Shown: positions 62,041-64,000 of the stretch, one piece after another
Numbering within the stretch: position 1 is the first letter of the stretch
Layout: each line of letters starts with the position of its first letter
Source: Nemania diffusa
Lineage: Eukaryota > Ascomycota > Sordariomycetes > Xylariales > Xylariaceae
Direction of reading: 5' to 3'
NCBI GenBank assembly: GCA_038501195.1
Contig: JBBPUQ010000006.1
Span: forward strand, 744,001-808,000
DNA: 64,000 nucleotides
Made by a program: the position numbers and the translations under genes
The notes under the pieces: model-generated
The model's input: only the letters and a program-made list of their open reading frames with translations
Database searches by the model: none
Told to the model about the DNA's origin: nothing

Positions 62041-62222
62041 AAATAAAAATATATTATATATATATATATTAATTAATATATAATAAATATATATTATATA
62101 TATATATAATTATTAATATAAAATAAAAATATATTATATATATATATAACTATTAATATAAAATAAAAATATATTATATATATATATAACTATTGATATA
62201 AAATAAAAATATATTATATATA
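62041..62222. repeat. 40-bp minisatellite, about 4.5 copies
   Basis: A unit starting AAATAAAAATATATTATATA repeats with a period of exactly 40 bases from 62,121, 62,161 and 62,201, with more diverged units at 62,041 and 62,081. Confidence 0.9.
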
Positions 62223-62354
62223 AATATTTTTAAATATATATAATAAAAAAAAAAAAAAAAAAAATTAACAAAGTTTAAAATTAATAATTTTTATTATTAA
62301 TTTTAAACTTTATTTGTTTTAATTAAAAATTAAACTTAAAATATATAATAAATA

Positions 62355-62676
62355 TTATATATATTATTATTATATTATTAAAATTTATTTATTAAAAATA
62401 AGTTTTTTATAATATTTAAATATATATTTTTTTATATAAAAAAAAAAGCAGCGTTTATATAAAAGTCGTTTTATATTATATAAAAATAAAATATTATAAA
62501 AAAAACTTTAATTTAGCTATATTATTTATAGCAATATAGCTAAATTAATATTTTAGTTAAAAATCGAATTTAAAATATATAAAAAAAGTTATATATATTA
62601 TTATTATATTATTAAAACTTGTTTATTAAAAATAAATTTTTTATAATATTTTAAATATATATTTTTTTATATAAAA
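62355..62676. repeat. Direct repeat pair, about 86 bp
   Basis: 62,355-62,440 and 62,590-62,676 share ATTATTATTATATTATTAAA followed by TTATTAAAAATAARTTTTTT, with a few transitions. Between them an 11-bp perfect inverted repeat, TTTAGCTATAT/ATATAGCTAAA, lies at 62,512-62,544. Confidence 0.7.
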
Positions 62677-64000
62677 CAAAATAGTTTTTATATAATAGTT
62701 ATTTTTTTATTATATATTTAGTTTTATTTTATTTATTAATATTTTGATTTATATAATAAATTTATTAATAAATATTAAAATTTTAAATATTTAATTTAGT
62801 TTTTATTTTATAAATATATTAATAAAATTATTAATGTTATTTATTTATTATATTTTAAAAATTTCTTTTTTTTTATATAATTTATAAAACAATATAATAT
62901 CGATTATAAACTGTTTTTATTATATTATATTAAATTTAATTAAATAATTATATAAAAACTTTAAATTTAAATATAAAACTATTAAAATTAAAATAATTTT
63001 TAATATAATTAAAATTTATTAAATTATTATATATAAAACAATTATATTATTATAATTATTAATTATATTATATAATTTATTTATAAATATATTATAAATA
63101 ACTTTTTTATATTTATTTAAATTTTAATATATAATATTATTAATAATTTTAAAATTTAAATTATTTTTTATATATTATTTTATTATTAATATAATAATAA
63201 ATTTAAATTATAAAATTATATTTATATTATTTATAAATAATTTATTAATAAATATAAATAACTTTATATAATTTAAATTTAATAATATAAAAGTTAATTT
63301 ATAATTAAAATTATTTATTTATTATTAAATTTTTTAATTTAAATTTTTAATATTATTTAATTAAAAGTTAATTATTTATATAGTTATTAATAAATTATAT
63401 ATAGTTTTTATTTAATATATATTATTAATATATATTTTTTATATATATTATAAAATATATTTTTAAATAGCTTTTTTTATATATTAATTAATTAAAACTA
63501 ATTAATTATTTTAGTTTTTTTAAATTAAAATTATATTATTTTTATATAATAAAATAATTTATTTATTATTAAATTTAATTAAAATATTTTTTTTAGTTTT
63601 ATATAAAAACTAGTTTATTATAGTTTATATTTTTTTTTTATTAAAAAATTTAATATAATAAAACTAAATATATTATTTATTTATAAATTTATAATATTAA
63701 AGTTATTAGTTTATTTTATTATATATAAAAAATATAAATTATATATAAATATAAATATATTAAATTTTTTATAATAATATTAATAATATATTTTAAATTA
63801 ATATAGTTTTAATTTAATTAATTTATATAATAGTTATATAATTTTTAAAATAATATTTTTAAAATATTTAAACTTTAATTTAATTAATAATTATATAAAG
63901 ATTTTTTTTATTAGTTTATTTTTTAATTATATATATATTTATATAATATTTTAAAATTTATTTAAAATATTATAATTATAAATTAATAAAGATTTAAATA

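Larger units (their letters stand above)
36201..64000. repeat. Large AT-rich, RIP-like block without genes
   Basis: About 28 kb in which A and T make up roughly 90 percent by eye. Hardly any open frame exceeds 60 codons, and those that do (49999-50187, 61140-61337) are low-complexity. Where two copies of a repeat can be aligned, differences are almost all C/T or G/A. This fits repeat-induced point mutation of transposons. It is not mitochondrial: no mitochondrial gene, rRNA or tRNA is visible. Confidence 0.85.

Noticed and set aside
36201..64000. Mitochondrial DNA or a NUMT as the origin of the AT-rich block
   Set aside because: No mitochondrial gene, rRNA or tRNA is visible, and repeat copies differ by transitions as expected from RIP.

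Overview
This is nuclear DNA from a filamentous ascomycete (Pezizomycotina). The evidence is short introns (38 to about 150 bp) with GTRNGT donors, CTNAC-like branch points and NAG acceptors. The gene families also fit: HET, Clr5-ankyrin, KP4-like, FAT1-type acyl-CoA synthetase and fungal transcription-factor MHR. A tRNA-Phe gene carries an intron after position 37, and large blocks look mutated by RIP (repeat-induced point mutation). I cannot name the species.

About 1-36,200 is a gene-bearing compartment of mixed base composition. In order it holds a fructosamine-kinase-like gene (-), a FAT1-type very-long-chain acyl-CoA synthetase (-), a HET-domain gene (+), a PNPOx-like flavoprotein with a C-terminal membrane helix (-), and a fungal transcription-factor gene broken by one TAG (+). 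Next come a candidate gasdermin-like gene (-), a short-chain dehydrogenase (-), an unrecognised 243-residue ORF (+), P450 relics, a tRNA-Phe gene, a KP4-like secreted/GPI-type gene (-), a second P450 relic, a 1075-residue Clr5-ankyrin protein (+), a dual-specificity phosphatase (-) and a small two-exon gene (+). Exon joins were worked out by hand from splice signals and reading phase; most close perfectly. Between the genes lie small mobile-element relics: TA-flanked foldback or MITE-like elements near 22.7, 28.8 and 34.7 kb, and a LINE reverse-transcriptase relic at 29.2-30.2 kb with a 394-bp solo LTR inserted in it.

About 36,200-64,000 is extremely AT-rich (by eye around 90 percent) with no credible gene. 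It is not featureless. Two nested LTR retrotransposons can be delimited: an outer element at 38,996-54,289 with equal 275-bp LTRs and a perfect AAAAT target duplication, and an inner element at 40,022-47,253 with about 180-bp LTRs and target duplications ACTAA/GCTAA. The LTR copies differ mostly by C/T and G/A transitions. A near-palindrome of about 5 kb with arms of about 2.3 kb is centred near 57.92 kb, and a 40-bp minisatellite lies at 62.04 kb.

The genes do not form an obvious biosynthetic cluster. Several belong to families tied to self/non-self recognition or antagonism (HET, possible gasdermin-like, KP4-like, and Clr5-ankyrin more loosely). Together with nonsense-mutated genes beside an AT-rich block, this looks like an accessory, transposon-shaped compartment. 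That functional link is inference.
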